A DNA stretch of 39,151 bases from contig JAVYAJ010000045.1 in assembly GCA_032229885.1 (NCBI GenBank), positions 1 to 39,151 of the forward strand, given 5' to 3'. Position 1 is the first letter of the stretch, and each line of letters begins with the position of its first letter. The notes beneath the pieces are model-generated. The model saw only the letters and a program-made list of their open reading frames with translations, did no database searches and was not told where the DNA came from. Positions 27,841 to 35,540 of this stretch are shown here, piece by piece. A program made the position numbers and the translations under genes. The stretch is from Anammoximicrobium sp032229885. Lineage in GTDB: Bacteria > Planctomycetota > Planctomycetia > Pirellulales > Pirellulaceae.

Positions 27841-29334
27841 ATGATGGCGAATCGCGGGCCAGAGTTGCTGCCAGAGGTCACCGAGTTTTTTGCCAGCGGG
27901 CCGCTGGGCGGCGTTGTCGGCGGCCAGCAGGTCGCGGCGGCCAACGGCGAAGTGTTCCAGACGCGCGATCCGGGGACGGGGCGGACGCTGGCCGAGGTGT
28001 GCGCGTTGCAACCCGAGGACGTGGATCGGGCGGTGCGGACGGCCGACGAGGCGTTTCGACGTTCAGGCTGGGCGGAACTGCCGCCCAACGAGCGCGGCGC
28101 GCTGCTGCATCGGCTGGCGGACGCCGTCGAGCAACGCAAAAAGATCTTCGGGCAGATCGAAGCGTTGGACGCCGGCAAAGTCGCGGCCCAGGCCGAGGGC
28201 GACGTCCAGAACTTTGTGGACACGGTGCGTTATTTTGCGGATCTGGCCCTGCATACCCAGCGGCGCAGCCCGCTGGCGGTGGCGCGTCACGAAGCGTGGA
28301 CGGTCCGCGCGCCCTGGGGACCGTGCGGCTTTATTTTTCCGTGGAACTTTCCCATCCTGTTGGCCGGCTGGGGCATCGCGCCGGCGCTGGCCGCGGGGAA
28401 TACCGTGGTCATCAAGCCGGCCGAAGACACGCCGTTGTCGACGATCTATCTGGCCCGCGTGGCTCGGCAGGCGGGCATCCCCGATGGCGTGATCAATGTC
28501 GTCCCCGGGCTGGGGCACGTGGCCGGCGCGGCGTTGGCCGCGCACCCCGGGTTGAGACGCATGTCGTTCACGGGTTCGCCCGAGGTGGGACGGCTGGTCG
28601 CGGAGGTGTGCGGCCGGAACCTGGTCCCGGTGAAGCTCGAGCTGGGGGGCAAGGGCGCGGCGGTCGTGTTCGACGACGTCGACCTGTCACGGACGGTGGA
28701 CAAACTGGCCCAGGCCATCACGTTCCACACCGGCCAGGTGTGTTGCGACGCCACGCGCTGGCTGATCCATCGACCGATCTACGATCGCTTTGTCTCCCAG
28801 GCGGTCGAGCGTCTGCAAAACGTCGTGGTCGGCTACCAACTGGATCGGAGAACCCAGATGGGGCCCGTGGTCAGCGACAAGCAGCGTCAGCGCGTGTTGG
28901 GATATCTCGAGCGCGGCCAGGCCGAGGGCGCCGAGCTGGTGCTGGCCGGCGGCCGGGCCGAGGTCAGCGGGCACGATGGGTTCTATGTCAAACCAGCCCT
29001 GTTGGCCGGATCGCTGGACAACGTCGCGGCGCGCGAGGAAATCTTCGGTCCAGTGGCCTACCTCGCGCCGTTTGCGGACGAGGAGGAAGCGATTCGCTTG
29101 GCCAATCAGACCGACTACGGCTTGGCCAACAGCGTCTGGACGAACGACTTGAGCCGCGCCGCGCGTGTGGCCGAGCGGATGGTGGCGGGAAACAGTTGGA
29201 TCAACGCCCATAACCTGTTTCCGCACGGGGTGCCTTATGGCGGGGTGAACAAGAGTGGTATGGGGGGCGGCGTGCTGAGCGTTCAGGCGTTGTTCGACTA
29301 TTGGCGCAGCACGTCGGTCATCCGCCCACTATAG
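27841..29334 (+). CDS. NAD(P)-dependent aldehyde dehydrogenase
   Basis: Predicted 497-residue cytosolic enzyme oxidising an aldehyde to the acid. ATG 27841 follows GGAGG by 5 bases; ATG 27844 is also possible. Class-defining elements: PWNFP (167-171), nucleotide-binding FTGSPEVG (243-250), general base Glu 267 in KLELGGKGA, catalytic Cys 301 in FHTGQVCCDATR, and EEIFGPV near residue 400. The sequence is closest to the betaine-aldehyde/phenylacetaldehyde-type ALDH superfamily; the substrate cannot be set from sequence. The N-x-G-Q element before the Cys reads HTGQ, a small deviation from the usual N-x-G-Q. It may act with the permease upstream. Confidence 0.93.
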   Translation: MMANRGPELLPEVTEFFASGPLGGVVGGQQVAAANGEVFQTRDPGTGRTLAEVCALQPEDVDRAVRTADEAFRRSGWAELPPNERGALLHRLADAVEQRKKIFGQIEALDAGKVAAQAEGDVQNFVDTVRYFADLALHTQRRSPLAVARHEAWTVRAPWGPCGFIFPWNFPILLAGWGIAPALAAGNTVVIKPAEDTPLSTIYLARVARQAGIPDGVINVVPGLGHVAGAALAAHPGLRRMSFTGSPEVGRLVAEVCGRNLVPVKLELGGKGAAVVFDDVDLSRTVDKLAQAITFHTGQVCCDATRWLIHRPIYDRFVSQAVERLQNVVVGYQLDRRTQMGPVVSDKQRQRVLGYLERGQAEGAELVLAGGRAEVSGHDGFYVKPALLAGSLDNVAAREEIFGPVAYLAPFADEEEAIRLANQTDYGLANSVWTNDLSRAARVAERMVAGNSWINAHNLFPHGVPYGGVNKSGMGGGVLSVQALFDYWRSTSVIRPL

Positions 29335-29510
29335 TGCTGAGCTCGAGCATCGTGACATTTCCGACCGGATCCTTGGGCGCCCGCGGCCACGACAGAGCGT
29401 GGCCCTCTCGACCCGGTGCGACGTTGGGTGGGGCATGTTCCGCTGCGTCCGCTGTTCGTCGTGCCGCGTTCACGCGGCGTCGCTGGTGGCGGCCGAGCGG
29501 GGGTGGGCGG

Positions 29511-29519
29511 TGGTAAAAT
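29511..29519 (+). promoter_or_regulatory. Extended -10 promoter candidate
   Basis: TGGTAAAAT matches the extended -10 form (TG, one base, then TAAAAT). No -35 is seen. It lies 37 bases before the chosen start of the second O-antigen-ligase-like gene. Confidence 0.4.
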
Positions 29520-29556
29520 CGCGCGTCCACAGACGCCTCGGATGGCTGGAAATCGA

Positions 29557-32097
29557 ATGAGCAGACGCCCATCGCGCAAGTCTTCAGCACGGAACGTGCC
29601 GGCGCGATCGCCCTCGGATCATGATGGGTTGCGGCGCGACGATGACGCTCGGCGCGACGCGCACGCGCGGCGCGATCGGGCCATAGCGCTTGCGGGTTTC
29701 ACGGCGCTGCTGGTGGCGGCGCCGCTGACGCCCAGCGAGAGTACGGCCGAGCTGGGCGTCAGCGCCACGTGGGTCATGGTCCTGCTGGGCGTCGTTGCCT
29801 TCTGGCTGGCCCGCGGTTTTGTCGGTCGCCGCACGACGATCCGCTGGGGGTTGCCAGACATCCTCGCGATCCTGCTGGCGATCCTGGTCTGGCTCAGCAC
29901 GGTCATCACCGCGACGCAGGGCAACGCCCGCGCGTCGTTCAACATGGCATGGCAATGGACGGCGCTGTTGGTCTTCTTCTTGCTCGGACGCCAACTGCTA
30001 CAGCGCCCGGTGGCGGTGCGGGCCGTGGTCGCCGTGATGCTGGCTTTGGCTACGGCCCTCTCGAGCCTAGCCTGTTACCAGTTCTTCTCCAGCCTGCCGC
30101 GGATGCGCGCCGAGTATGCGCGCGATCCCGAGACGATGCTGCGGGCAGCGGGGGTCGATTCCGCGGCAGACTCGCCCGAGCGCAAGCTGTTCGAGGACCG
30201 TCTGGCGAGCACCGAGCCGCTCGCGACATTTGCGTTGGCCAACTCGCTGGCGGGCTTTCTTGCGCCTTGGTTCATCGTCGCCTGCGGAATCGCCGCTTGT
30301 TGGCGGCGCGAACGGGTAATGGCCGCTGCGGTGAACGCCGATCGGACCGAGACGGGCGACACGTCGTCCGCGGATCTGGGCCGATCGCCACAGCCCACGC
30401 TGGCCGCCCGGCGCGAGCGGCGCCAGCCCGTCGGACATGCGGCATGGCCATCCGCGGACATGCGCGCGATGGTCGGGCTGCTGGCGCTCGTGCTGAGCGT
30501 CGCGCTGATGGGTTTTGTTCTGCTGGCCACCAAGAGCCGCACCGCGCTGTTGGCGGTCGGCCTAGGGGGCTGTCTGCTAGCGCTTTGGCGTTGGTCCGGG
30601 CGACGGCCGGCACGCGCTGGATGGGCGGTCTCGGCCCTGATCGCAGCAGGCGTCGGGATTCTGCTTGCAGCGGTTGCGGTTCGTGTCTGGGATCCGCTGG
30701 TGCTGACCGAAGCTCCGAAATCTGTGCTGTATCGCGTGCAGTACTGGGAAGCGACCAGCGCGATGATCGCCGACCACCCGTGGTTCGGCTGCGGACCGGG
30801 CAACTTTCAGACGTGCTATCCCGCCTACAAACGGCCCGAGGCCAGCGAGTCGATTGCCGACCCGCACAACCTGCTGTTCGAGGTAGCGGCCACGCTGGGA
30901 CTGCCGTCGCTGGTGGTGTTCGTCGCCTTGCTGGCCGTCGTCGCCGCTCAGGCGTGGCGCGGTTGCCGATGGGCGCCCGGCCGTCGAGCGATCGATCCAC
31001 CGATGGATTCGTCGAGGGGCGGCCAGACGCCGACGGGCGAGAGCGGGCGGGTCGTCGCAGACGCGGACGGCGCCCAACGCATAGCGGGCTGGGCCGCTGG
31101 ATCACCGCTCGGACCCACGGACGGCGAGGCGGTTCGTGGGGTCTATCTGGGCGCGCTGCTAGGCGTAGGGCTAGGCTGGGGGACGGGATTTCTGGCCGGG
31201 ATGACACCCGAAAGCGCGTTGTTCATGTTGAGCCTGCCGATTGCAGTCGTGCTGCTGGCGACTCAGCGGCCTTGGGTCGAACAGGGGACGCTGTCGCCGC
31301 GGATCGTGCTCGTGGCTCTGTTGACGCTGGGAATGAACTTGCTCGCCGCGGGTGGAATCAGCTTTCTGAGCGTGGCCGTCGGCGGATGGCTCCTGTTGGC
31401 GATCGCCAGCAGCGCCGGGCCCGCGGCGTACGGAGAACGCCCGCTCGCACGGTCCGCGGTCGCCCTGTTGGCGGGGGCGGCGGCGCTCGCGGTTGCGATC
31501 TGCTTTTTCTCGATGTATTGGCCCGTTTTGCGCTGTCGAACAAAGTTGAACGAAGCTCACACGCTCGCCCAATTATCGCGTCCGCTGGAAGCCGAGTCAG
31601 CTTTGCTGGCGGCGACGGCGGCGGATCCGCGCGCCGCGGAACCTTGGAGCAACCTCGCGGCGTTTTATCATGCCTGGGCCCTGCAGCGCGACAGCGCGGA
31701 CGCTCGAGCCCGTTTCGAACATGCGGTTCTGCAAGCATTGGAGCGAAACCCGCAGGCTCATGCGTTGCGCAAGCAGGTGGGTGATTGGCAACTGGCCTTG
31801 TTCGCGCGGTGGAGGCAGCCGGATAACCTGCGAAGGGCGCTCGAGGCCTATCGAGCCGCGGTCCGGTTGTATCCCAACAATGCGATTGGCCGTGCGCAGT
31901 TGGCATGGGGCTATCATCTCGCGGGCGATGCCGCCGCGGCGCGACGCGAGGCCGAGGAAGCCTTGCGTTTGGACGCTTTGAACCCGCATGTCGAGAGAAG
32001 GCTAGACCGACAGCGGATCTATGATCCACTTGCGGATCCGGCCCAACCGCGAGAAAATGCCGAACAAACGGCGCGGCGGTTGCGTAAATACGGTTGA
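29557..32097 (+). CDS. Second O-antigen ligase/polymerase family protein with C-terminal TPRs
   Basis: Predicted 846 residues. Start uncertain: ATG 29557 (weak GGAAA upstream) or ATG 29542; the N-terminus is a charged Arg/Asp-rich cytosolic stretch of about 40 residues. Hydrophobic segments span roughly 41-650. WaaL/Wzy-type signatures are TFALANSLAGFL (about 223-234), TKSRTALLAVG (325-335), HPWFGCGPGNFQTCYPAYK (407-425) and DPHNLLFEVAATLGLPS (435-451). A TPR-like segment follows at about 690-815 (AEPWSNLAAFYHAWA, ALEAYRAAVRLYPNN, AQLAWGYHLAGDAAAARREA). The architecture matches the gene at 8466, but the conserved loops differ clearly (GNFQ/DPHN type against GSHAY/HGESG type), so they are paralogues of old divergence rather than a recent duplication. 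It lies outside the polysaccharide cluster. Confidence 0.85.
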   Translation: MSRRPSRKSSARNVPARSPSDHDGLRRDDDARRDAHARRDRAIALAGFTALLVAAPLTPSESTAELGVSATWVMVLLGVVAFWLARGFVGRRTTIRWGLPDILAILLAILVWLSTVITATQGNARASFNMAWQWTALLVFFLLGRQLLQRPVAVRAVVAVMLALATALSSLACYQFFSSLPRMRAEYARDPETMLRAAGVDSAADSPERKLFEDRLASTEPLATFALANSLAGFLAPWFIVACGIAACWRRERVMAAAVNADRTETGDTSSADLGRSPQPTLAARRERRQPVGHAAWPSADMRAMVGLLALVLSVALMGFVLLATKSRTALLAVGLGGCLLALWRWSGRRPARAGWAVSALIAAGVGILLAAVAVRVWDPLVLTEAPKSVLYRVQYWEATSAMIADHPWFGCGPGNFQTCYPAYKRPEASESIADPHNLLFEVAATLGLPSLVVFVALLAVVAAQAWRGCRWAPGRRAIDPPMDSSRGGQTPTGESGRVVADADGAQRIAGWAAGSPLGPTDGEAVRGVYLGALLGVGLGWGTGFLAGMTPESALFMLSLPIAVVLLATQRPWVEQGTLSPRIVLVALLTLGMNLLAAGGISFLSVAVGGWLLLAIASSAGPAAYGERPLARSAVALLAGAAALAVAICFFSMYWPVLRCRTKLNEAHTLAQLSRPLEAESALLAATAADPRAAEPWSNLAAFYHAWALQRDSADARARFEHAVLQALERNPQAHALRKQVGDWQLALFARWRQPDNLRRALEAYRAAVRLYPNNAIGRAQLAWGYHLAGDAAAARREAEEALRLDALNPHVERRLDRQRIYDPLADPAQPRENAEQTARRLRKYG

Positions 32098-32387
32098 CGG
32101 GCGAGGGCGGTAATTCCTGGCGTCGGACCGCGCGGCCCGATTTCGCCTGAGTTCGGAGCGGCCAAAGTTCGGGCGTGCAGCCGACACGTTGTCCAATTTT
32201 GATTTTTTGTTAGTCCCACCTGCTCGCGCTCAGGATTCCCGTGGCCGGACGACTGCGACGGCCCCGACGTTTGGATCTTGACGATCCACTTGGCCGGTGC
32301 GAGTGTCCCGGGCCTGTCCGAGCCTTGCGAGACGGCCTAGCTAGGCTACAGGAACAGGCCGTGGGGCTTGTCTCCCGAGGAGCACTG

Positions 32388-33554
32388 ATGAAGATTTGGG
32401 TGTTGACGATCGGCTTGATTCTGATCGGCGTCGTAGCCGGCGCCTCGAGCGCATGGCTCGAGTTTGCCGGGACCACGAATCAGTTCGAGCCGCATAACCA
32501 ATCCGTCGCCACGGCGCTGCCGCCGACGGATCGGATCGGCCCGAAAGTGGAGGTGGTGGACGGCATCGACTTCGATTTTGGCGTCGGACAGCGGCAGAGC
32601 GGAATGAACCACACGTTTGTGTTTCGCAACGAGGGCGATGAACCGCTACGGCTGACCCAGGGCGCAACCACCTGCAAATGCACCGTCAGCAACCTCAAGT
32701 CCGGCGATGTCGCGCCTGGCGAGACGGCCGAAGTGCATCTGGACTGGAAACTGGTCACGACGGGTGATCAGTTTCGCCAAACGGCCGAGATTCACACCAA
32801 CGACCCGCGACGGCCGACCGTGACGTTGACCGTTCATGGCGTCGTGACGGACCTCGTCCGACTCGATCCGCATGACGTCGTGTTGAGCGATGTGTCGGCC
32901 AACGAAGGCGCGACGGCGACGGTCTACGCCTATGGGTTCGGGATTAAGAATCTGGAAATTGTGTCGTCCGAGTTCGAGAACTTGGAGACCGCCCCGTTTT
33001 TTTCGCTCGTCTGGACCCCGCTGACCGGCGACGAGCTGGGCAAGAATGCGAGCGTCGGGTTGCGCGGCACGTTGAGTGTAAAACCAGGGTTGCCGCTGGG
33101 GCCGTTAAATCAGACAATCCATCTGCACACGAATGTCGCGGATGCGGACAAACTGGACTTGGAGATTACCGGGGCGGTGGTGAGCGACATCTCGGTGGTC
33201 GGTCCGCGCACCTTCAGCGATTCGCGAAACGTCCTCCAGTTCGGCACGATCCCGCGGGCGGAAGGCGCCAAGACCACGTTGCGGATCCTGGTCAAGGGGC
33301 CGCATCGGCAGGACGTGCGGCTGCATGTGCAGGAGGTGGATCCGGCAGACGTGTTGCAGGCATCGCTGGGCGAGGCTCAGCAGATCAACGATGGCGCCGT
33401 GTTCATGTATCCGTTGGAGGTCGAAATCGCGCCCCATGCGCGGCTGGTCGATCGCTTGGGGTCCGAGCAGACGAAGCTCGGCAGAATCGTCATCGGGACG
33501 ACGCATCCCACGGCTGCCACGGTTCCGATTTATGTCAAGTTTGCCGTCGAATAA
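32388..33554 (+). CDS. DUF1573 domain protein, membrane-anchored or secreted
   Basis: Predicted 388 residues. ATG 32388 has GAGGAG 5 bases upstream and is followed by a signal anchor (MKIWVLTIGLILIGVVAGAS). The DUF1573 Ig-like domain covers about residues 56-150: DFDFGVGQRQSGMNHTFVFR, NEGDEPLRLTQGATTCKCTV with Cys 96 and Cys 98, and APGETAEVHLDW. A second part (about 160-385) continues with beta-rich repeats (FEIV/IHLHTNVAD, DLEITGAV). The family is abundant in planctomycetes and Bacteroidetes, with no settled function; the Cys-x-Cys pair could bind metal. The next gene begins 33 bases later and is probably co-transcribed. An AT-rich stretch (32196-32214) upstream may be part of its promoter. 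Confidence 0.85.
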   Translation: MKIWVLTIGLILIGVVAGASSAWLEFAGTTNQFEPHNQSVATALPPTDRIGPKVEVVDGIDFDFGVGQRQSGMNHTFVFRNEGDEPLRLTQGATTCKCTVSNLKSGDVAPGETAEVHLDWKLVTTGDQFRQTAEIHTNDPRRPTVTLTVHGVVTDLVRLDPHDVVLSDVSANEGATATVYAYGFGIKNLEIVSSEFENLETAPFFSLVWTPLTGDELGKNASVGLRGTLSVKPGLPLGPLNQTIHLHTNVADADKLDLEITGAVVSDISVVGPRTFSDSRNVLQFGTIPRAEGAKTTLRILVKGPHRQDVRLHVQEVDPADVLQASLGEAQQINDGAVFMYPLEVEIAPHARLVDRLGSEQTKLGRIVIGTTHPTAATVPIYVKFAVE

Positions 33555-33587
33555 CAGCGAGCCGCGTCAGTCTGGGAAGGAGCCATT

Positions 33588-35198
33588 TTGAGAAACCCAT
33601 TGTCGCGTCGCCCTGCGGTGGCGTTGGTGTTGCTGACATTGTCGAGCGGCGTGTTATCGGTGGCCGGTGGATGCAACAGCCGACCATCGACGGACGCTAC
33701 GGCGCAACGGGTGGGCGCCGCCGCGACGTCCTCGCAGCCATCGCCTGGCGAATCGCCGCAGACATCTCCCACCGGATCCGCGGAACTCCCGCCCGAGACC
33801 TATCACGAGCCCTTGTTTGTCGGCTGGTCGCAACCGACCGTGGCGTTGTTCATCACCGGTCAACAGTGCGGCTATATCGAACCGTGTGGGTGCACGGGGC
33901 TGACGAATCAAAAGGGCGGCTTGTCGCGACGCTTTGCGTGCCAGCAGCAATTGAAGGAACGCGGCTGGCCAGTTGTGGCTTTGGACGTGGGCAACCAGGT
34001 TCGCCGGTTCGGTCGCCAGGCGGAGATCAAATTTCAGATGACGACCGAGGGATTGAAGCAGATGAAGTACCAGGCCATCGGCTTGGGACCGGACGATCTG
34101 CGGCTGTCATCTGGCGAACTGATCGCGATCACGGCCGATGATGGCGACGCGGGCACGGCCTTCGTCTGCGCCAATGCGGCGATTGTCGACCGTGCGCTGA
34201 CGCCTCGGTTTCGTATCATCGAGGCTGGAGGCAAGAAAATTGGCGTGACGGCCGTGTTGGGCGACGACGAGTTGGCTCGAATCGCCAGCGACGAGATCAT
34301 CAAACAACCGCCTCAGGCCGCGCTAGCCGAGGTATGGCCCGAGCTGGAAGCCGCGCGCTGCGACCTGTACGTCCTGTTGGCCCAGGCGTCGATTCCAGAG
34401 TCGGCCGAACTGGCGCGCCAGGTTCCGCACTTCGACGTGGTCGTCACCGCGGGTGGCGCGGGCGAACCCACGTACGAGCCCGAGCCGATCGCCGGCGTCA
34501 AAGCCGTCATGGTTCAAGTCGGGACCAAGGCCATGTACGTCGGCGTGATCGGCCTGTTCGACGACACGAACCAGCGTCTGCGATATCAGCGCATCGCGTT
34601 GGATTCGCGTTTTCCCGACTCGCGCGAGATGCTCCAGTTGCTGGCCTCGTATCAGGATCAACTGCGGATCGCCGGGCTGGAAGGCTTGGGCGTGCATCCG
34701 ATCCCCTATCCAGACGAACGCCGTTTTGTCGGTTCGGAGACCTGTGTCGAGTGCCATGACGGCGAGTACGCCATCTGGGAAAAAACTCGCCATGCCCACG
34801 CCCTGGATTCGCTGACGCACCCCGGCGAGCGCGGCGAGGTGCCGCGGCATTTCGATCCCGAATGTCTGAGCTGCCATGTGGTCGGATGGAACGCCCAGAA
34901 GTTCATCCCCTACGCATCCGGCTATCTGGGCTTGGACGAGACCCCGCATCTGCACCACGTCGGCTGCGAGTCCTGTCACGGCCCGGCATCGGCGCACGTC
35001 CAGGCCGAGAAAGGCGAACACCAGCCGACCGAAGCAGAGATCGAGCGCGGCCGACAACAAGTCCGCCTGCCGTTGGCCCAGGCCGAGAAGAAGTGCATGG
35101 AATGCCACGACTACGACAACAGCCCCGACTTTCACGCCGAAGGCGCGTTCGAGCGATATTGGAAAAAGGTCGCGCATGGCAAAAGCGTCAGCCCGTGA
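33588..35198 (+). CDS. Four-haem cytochrome lipoprotein with N-terminal nucleotidase-like domain
   Basis: 536 residues. Start TTG 33588 is set by AAGGAG 5 bases upstream. The N-terminus is a lipoprotein signal (hydrophobic core, AGGC lipobox, Cys 29) followed by a Ser/Pro/Thr linker. The middle domain (about 84-345) begins VALFITGQQCGYIEPCGC and resembles the UshA/5'-nucleotidase-like metallophosphoesterase fold (VVALDVGNQVRRFG, YQAIGLGPDDLRLSSGEL, GGKKIGVTAVLGDDEL), but the usual metal-binding Asp-x-His is not visible and a Cys cluster (94, 100, 102) sits there. The C-terminal part is a cytochrome c554-like module with four CxxCH sites: CVECH 386-390, CLSCH 426-430, CESCH 460-464 and CMECH 503-507. 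Likely periplasmic electron carrier or redox enzyme. Partner: the DUF1573 protein upstream. Confidence 0.85.
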   Translation: MRNPLSRRPAVALVLLTLSSGVLSVAGGCNSRPSTDATAQRVGAAATSSQPSPGESPQTSPTGSAELPPETYHEPLFVGWSQPTVALFITGQQCGYIEPCGCTGLTNQKGGLSRRFACQQQLKERGWPVVALDVGNQVRRFGRQAEIKFQMTTEGLKQMKYQAIGLGPDDLRLSSGELIAITADDGDAGTAFVCANAAIVDRALTPRFRIIEAGGKKIGVTAVLGDDELARIASDEIIKQPPQAALAEVWPELEAARCDLYVLLAQASIPESAELARQVPHFDVVVTAGGAGEPTYEPEPIAGVKAVMVQVGTKAMYVGVIGLFDDTNQRLRYQRIALDSRFPDSREMLQLLASYQDQLRIAGLEGLGVHPIPYPDERRFVGSETCVECHDGEYAIWEKTRHAHALDSLTHPGERGEVPRHFDPECLSCHVVGWNAQKFIPYASGYLGLDETPHLHHVGCESCHGPASAHVQAEKGEHQPTEAEIERGRQQVRLPLAQAEKKCMECHDYDNSPDFHAEGAFERYWKKVAHGKSVSP

Positions 35199-35540
35199 AG
35201 CTGGACGCGCGTTGATTCTGCTGGCGAGTCCCGCGCTGAGTTGGCGCCGTCCGGACGACGAGTGTGTTGGCCAATCGTAGTCTTTGGGCTGTGGCACTCG
35301 CCAGCGCGCGGGATTCCCGCGGTCTGGCGACCGCGGCCGTCTCGACATTCATCCTTGACGCAGCACGCGTCTCAAGCATGGCGAACTTCGGGACAGTCCG
35401 GCACGAGAGGGACGTACCGCGTCGTGGTTGGCGTTTGTAGGGCTGTTTCAGGCAGCCCATTTGCCCGCGGTCGCGCTCCGCGAGGCCATGCCGGGATCAA
35501 CGCCAATTTTCACCGCCTCGTTCACCCAGAAAAGTAGTAA
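35199..35540. other. 342-bp intergenic region with dispersed repeat
   Basis: Apart from the repeat copy at 35276-35334, nothing is recognised. A T-poor hairpin (GCGTCAGC/GCTGGACGC, with one bulge, about 35185-35208) overlaps the preceding stop codon and might help end the cytochrome transcript. Confidence 0.45.
35276..35334 (-). repeat. Dispersed repeat, copy 2 (inverted relative to copy 1)
   Basis: On the minus strand the core at 35294-35315 equals that of 27762-27783 with one mismatch; CCAGACC precedes it and CCCAAAGACTACG follows it as in copy 1, with a few-base length difference. The copies are about 7.5 kb apart. Confidence 0.75.

Noticed and set aside
27573..29213. 546-residue plus-strand frame overlapping the aldehyde dehydrogenase
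   Set aside because: The ALDH frame carries all catalytic motifs; this frame is a Gly/Arg-rich shadow.
29769..31784. 671-residue plus-strand frame overlapping the second ligase-like gene
   Set aside because: No membrane segments or motifs; it is the +1-type shadow of the real gene.
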